A stretch of 64,000 nt of DNA from Puffinus mauretanicus (Eukaryota; Chordata; Aves; Procellariiformes; Procellariidae), in NCBI GenBank assembly GCA_023333565.1, contig JAJKFH010002370.1:522162-586161 (forward strand), read 5' to 3'. A model generated the notes under the pieces. The model worked only from the letters and a program-made list of their open reading frames with translations, did not search any database and was not told the origin of the DNA. The stretch's first letter is position 1. Every line of letters starts with the position of its first letter. The translations under genes were made by a program, and so were the position numbers. Below are positions 61,479-64,000 of this stretch, piece after piece.

Positions 61479-61895
61479 TGGGGGGCTGTGTACCCTAGAT
61501 GCGCTGGGGAGTGGGGCTGTGTGCGTCCCGGAGGGGGCCGGGGAGTGGGGCTGGGGGGGGCTGTGCGTCCCGGGGGAGCCGGGGAGTGGGGCTGGGGGGG
61601 CCTGTGCGTCCCGGAGGGGGCCGGGGAGTGGGGCTGGGGGGGGCTGTGCGTCCCGGAAGGGGCCGGGGAGTGGGGCTGGGGGGGGCTGTGCGTCCCGGGG
61701 GAGCCGGGGAGTGGGGCTGGGGGGGCCTGTGCGTCCCGGAGGGGGCCGGGGAGTGGGGCTGGGGGGGGCTGTGCGTCCCGGAAGGGTCCGGGGAGTGGGG
61801 CTGGGGGGGGCTGTGTGCCCTAGATGCGCTGAGGAGTGGGGCTGTGTGTCCTAGGGGGGCTGGGGAGTGGGGCTTGGGGGGGCTGCGGTGCCCCA
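61479..61895 (+). repeat. G-rich minisatellite, unit about 42 bp, with higher-order period of about 125 bp
   Basis: About eight to nine units of the type CTGTGCGTCCCGGAGGGGGCCGGGGAGTGGGGCTGGGGGG occur at intervals of 41-43 bases (starts near 61518, 61561, 61602, 61644, 61686, 61727, 61769 and 61812). Three unit variants (CCGGGGGAGCC, CCGGAGGGGGCC, CCGGAAGG) recur in the same order, giving a higher-order repeat of about 125 bases. The array is bracketed by two copies of CCCTAGATGCGCTG (about 61490 and 61818). Each unit holds several G runs, so the + strand has strong G-quadruplex potential. The apparent open frames through it are by-products of its periodic, stop-poor sequence. Confidence 0.9.
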
Positions 61896-62064
61896 AGGAG
61901 CTGGGGAATGGGGCTGTGGGTCCTGGCGGGACTTGAGAATGGGGCTTGGGGCTCCCAGGGGGCTGGAAAATGGTGTGGGTGGGGTGCTGTGAACACCGGG
62001 GGTCCTGGGGCTGGGAGGTGCTTGCAAACACTGGAGAGGGGTTGCGAGCATGGGGGGGACAAGG

Positions 62065-62290
62065 GTTGCACCAGGGTCCGTGCACGATCACCTGCATTGT
62101 ACGGGTGTCGATGTAGAGGCAGCCGGGCTGCACGAGGCACCGTGCGCATGCGCACTCCCGGGGCGGGGACTACAACTCCCGGCGTGCCCCGCGCGGACGG
62201 TCCGGTGGAGCCGCGCGCTGATTGGCTGCGGAGGGTATTTCAACGGGGCGCGCGGCGGGGTGTGCACCGAGGCGGCGGCGCAGCGTGAGT
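62065..62290 (+). promoter_or_regulatory. Duplicated housekeeping-type promoter, copy 2 (unexpanded)
   Basis: This repeats copy 1 at a 965-base offset: NRF1 palindrome GTGCGCATGCGCAC (62142-62155, a better NRF1 match than copy 1), ZNF143/STAF site ACTACAACTCCCGGCGTGCC (62169-62188, identical to copy 1), ATTGG (62221-62225) and GGGTATTTCAAC (from 62233). It is followed by only three GGC units. A plausible 5' splice site GTGAGT begins at 62285, so a short non-coding first exon would end at 62284. This looks like the less altered, probably working copy. After the GGC tract the offset between copies falls to 869 bases; the difference of 96 equals 30 extra GGC units plus six bases. Confidence 0.72.
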
Positions 62291-62399
62291 GTGAGGGGCC
62301 GCGGGCCCGGGGAGCCGAGGAGTGGGGCGGGGGAGGGCGGTCCTGCAGGCTCCGGGGAGGGGGGCTGGGAGGGCTCCAGGCGGGGGAGGGGCTGTGAGC

Positions 62400-62490
62400 A
62401 TCTGGGGAGTGGGGCTGGGGGGGGCTGTGTGCCGTAGGGGCGCCGCGCAGTGGGGTCGGGGGGGGGGGCGGGGGCGGGGAGGGGCGGCGC
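62400..62490 (+). repeat. G-rich tract with 11-G run
   Basis: The sequence after copy 2 echoes the units of the 42-bp array (GGGGAGTGGGGCTGGGGGGGGCTGTGTGCCGTAGGGGCGC), then passes into a G-run of 11 (62458-62468) and GGGGGCGGGGAGGGGCGG. It appears to be the unexpanded counterpart of the minisatellite after copy 1 and has strong quadruplex potential. Confidence 0.65.
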
Positions 62491-62565
62491 TGTGTGCAAA
62501 CAGACCCCCCCTGCGAGTTCCCACTGTCGCCCCGTGGGGACGGGGACCCCCAGCCCTCCCTGCAG

Positions 62566-62956
62566 GCAGACGGGCAACCTGTAGGCAATGGAGGCTGCCG
62601 GCCCCAGCGAGGTGCTCGAGTCTGGGGGTTTCACGGGCCGAGTCGAGGGAGGAGCTGCTGGAGAGAGGGATTAGAAACGGCCTTCTGCCCCCGAAACTGC
62701 CGGAGCATTTTAAGGGGAGGGACAGGTCCACCCCAGGGCCCCAAGGGGAAGACCTCGGAGCAGGGACTTGGGGTTGTGCCAGGAGCAAAAGCTGGTCCCA
62801 GCCAGCTCTGCTCTGCTCCCCCGGCACCGGGATCAGACCTTTCAGCCCCGTTTCTGCCAGAAGCATCACACAAGCGCTTGCCCTCCCTGGGGGTATCTTT
62901 GGGACTTGAGAAGAGGCGCAGCAGCTGTGTTTTTGGGCTCAGAAATGGGCGCTAAG
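62566..62956 (+). other. Possible internal exon region of a + strand gene, identity unknown
   Basis: A plausible 3' splice site (CCCCCAGCCCTCCCTGCAG) ends at 62565, and a plausible donor (GCTAA then GTGAGC) lies near 62955. Two frames deserve mention. ATG at 62588 opens 28 codons (MEAAGPSEVLESGGFTGRVE...) and then stops. Another frame reads SREELLERGIRNGLLPPKLP at about 62641-62700 and stays open to 62909. The latter has a coding look and distantly recalls RPEL-type actin-binding motifs (REEL...RGI), but the key spacing cannot be verified and chance is possible. I do not assign a function. Confidence 0.25.
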
Positions 62957-63199
62957 TGAGCTGGTTTGGGGGCCCAAAGCAGAAGCCGGTTTGGCCGTTT
63001 GTGCGGGGGGGTGGGAGGGCATTGGGGGCTGCAGGGGAAAGCAGGGGGTGGGCAGGGTGCGTGGACCCTCCCCAGGGGCGGGGGTCTGGTCCTGCTGGAC
63101 CCCGAAGTGCGGGAGGCTGGCATGCACCAGGCCAAACTCAACGTCTGGGCGGTCTCTGCTTTTCAGACCCTGCACGCCCTCTTTGAGTCCAGCTCTTCC

Positions 63200-63340
63200 T
63201 TGTCAACTGCTTAGAATAGTTATTAACTAATTAGTTGTACAAACTAATTAATATATATACAATGTCCAACTATGATATTTAATCCTAATAGTCAAGTTTT
63301 GACAGCGATTGATTTACGACCTTGTCAAAAGCCCAGGCTG
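63200..63340. other. AT-rich island within the GC-rich region
   Basis: A short return to AT-rich sequence has repeated 'AACTAATTA' blocks (at about 63224 and 63243) that form a near-palindrome around TTAGTTGTACAAACTAA (63231-63247). No gene or element was recognised. Confidence 0.4.
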
Positions 63341-63344
63341 TTGC

Positions 63345-63570
63345 AAATAGCTGGAGCTTGTAAGGAGAAGGAGCTGAAATCAACGGGAGCTTCAGTGCAG
63401 AGCTAGAGCTTCAATTAGCCAGAACCGTAGCAAGCAGGAGCTGGAACGAGACGGGGTGTCCGCTGTCTGGGGCATGCCTTAGCCAGAGGCAAAATTACTT
63501 GCAGCTGTAATTAGCAGGAGCTGCGATTCGCTGGAGTGTCTATTTGCCGGAGCATCCGTCAGCCGGACTG
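63345..63570 (+). repeat. Degenerate minisatellite, unit about 17-18 bp (AGC-GGAGCT-ATT-like)
   Basis: The pattern 'AGC(A/T/C)GGAGCTNNNATT' recurs loosely. Examples are TAGCTGGAGCTTGTAAGG, AGAAGGAGCTGAAATCAA, AGCTAGAGCTTCAATT, AGCAGGAGCTGGAACGAG, TTAGCAGGAGCTGCGATT, CGCTGGAGTGTCTATTT and GCCGGAGCATCCGTCA. About ten units can be traced. Divergence is high, so the array is old. It lies upstream of the probable exon at the window edge. Confidence 0.55.
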
Positions 63571-63963
63571 CACTCCCAGCGCGGCTGAAGAGCAGCCAGG
63601 CGCAGGCAGGGCTGTCCCCAGCAAGGAGCTCCGAGCGGCAGGGAGGCGAGTTGTCCTTCTGCCAGCGGGGAGCCCGGCCTCTTCCCTCGGGGATTAAATC
63701 CACGCCACTTGCCTCTCTCTGCGTGGAGGGTCTCTCCCGTTCCCGAGGGCTGAAGTGAGGTGGGGGCCTCCCGGCTCTCCCAGGGGGCAGGCAGCAGCAT
63801 GAGGCGGCGGTGTCTCCGCGGTACCTAGCAAAGGGGAGAGAAACCGGCCGGCTGGAGCTCCCGGAGTGCACAGCGCGGCCCCACACGGCAGAATCCTTCC
63901 CTGTGTTTTCACCGTTGGCTGGGCGTGACAAACAGGTTCATTTTGTGCCTTCTCTTTTCCCAG

Positions 63964-64000
63964 CGTCACCTTCTGCGTCACGTGAAGAAAATCCTGCGTG
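63964..64000 (+). CDS. Start of a probable coding exon, truncated by the window edge
   Basis: A long pyrimidine tract (CCTTCTCTTTTCCCAG, ending 63963) makes a strong 3' splice site. The 37 bases after it are open in the frame CGT CAC CTT..., giving RHLLRHVKKILR, a basic amphipathic-looking segment; a second frame is also open and only one is closed, so the frame choice rests on coding texture. The exon would be an internal or first coding exon of a + strand gene whose promoter may be one or both duplicated copies at 61.2 and 62.2 kb. A CACGTG E-box (63979-63984) overlaps it, so a promoter element is an alternative reading. The gene cannot be named from 12 residues. Confidence 0.35.

Noticed and set aside
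61132..61936. Frames through the triplet and 42-bp arrays (polyglycine, polyarginine and periodic Gly-rich proteins)
   Set aside because: Periodic repeats without stops produce these in several frames. They are not evidence of a protein, although repeat-associated translation is raised as a separate possibility.

Overview
This is nuclear DNA from a vertebrate, almost certainly a bird and probably from Neoaves. The main reasons are two 5'-truncated CR1 LINE copies that end in the avian ATTCTRTG-type 3' tail, and a 522-bp solo LTR of a kind common in neoavian genomes. It also shows compact CpG-island promoters and a sharp change from an AT-rich gene desert to GC-rich, minisatellite-laden DNA like that of bird microchromosomes or subtelomeres. 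Nothing looks prokaryotic: there are no operons, no convincing long ORFs, and stop codons are dense across most of the window.

Layout. (1) 1-51.4 kb is AT-rich and has no protein-coding exon that I can support. It holds low-complexity tracts, an ancient CR1-like 3' fragment (about 18.56-18.68 kb), an ancient amniote-type interspersed repeat (about 35.1-35.4 kb), a solo LTR with a perfect 5-bp target duplication (38953-39474), and a few blocks that read like conserved regulatory DNA (one carries a full CRE and a TATA box near 26.3 kb). (2) 51.5-52.5 kb is a strong orphan CpG island. (3) 52.9-53.8 kb is a heavily decayed endogenous-retrovirus remnant with recognisable integrase motifs. (4) 55.1-57.0 and 57.97-58.81 kb are two CR1 copies in the same orientation but of different subfamilies. 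(5) 58.85-64 kb is GC-rich and structurally the most interesting part. It holds a degenerate array of about 76-108-bp units, two opposed polyadenylation-signal candidates, a roughly 30-bp minisatellite, and a tandemly duplicated housekeeping-type promoter. Each promoter copy carries an NRF1, a ZNF143/STAF and a CCAAT site at identical spacing, and the copies are offset by 965 bp. The first copy carries a perfect (GGC)33 tract directly before an ATG, and a 42-bp G-rich minisatellite follows it. The second copy has only three GGC units and a better splice donor. The window ends just inside a probable coding exon on the + strand (63964-64000), which may belong to the gene these promoters serve.

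How the parts fit: the likely reading is a + strand gene entering at the right edge with two alternative duplicated first exons, and possibly a divergent - strand transcript ending near 60.1 kb. The gene's identity cannot be read from this window. The central candidate for something undescribed is the duplicated promoter in which only one copy has undergone triplet and minisatellite expansion.
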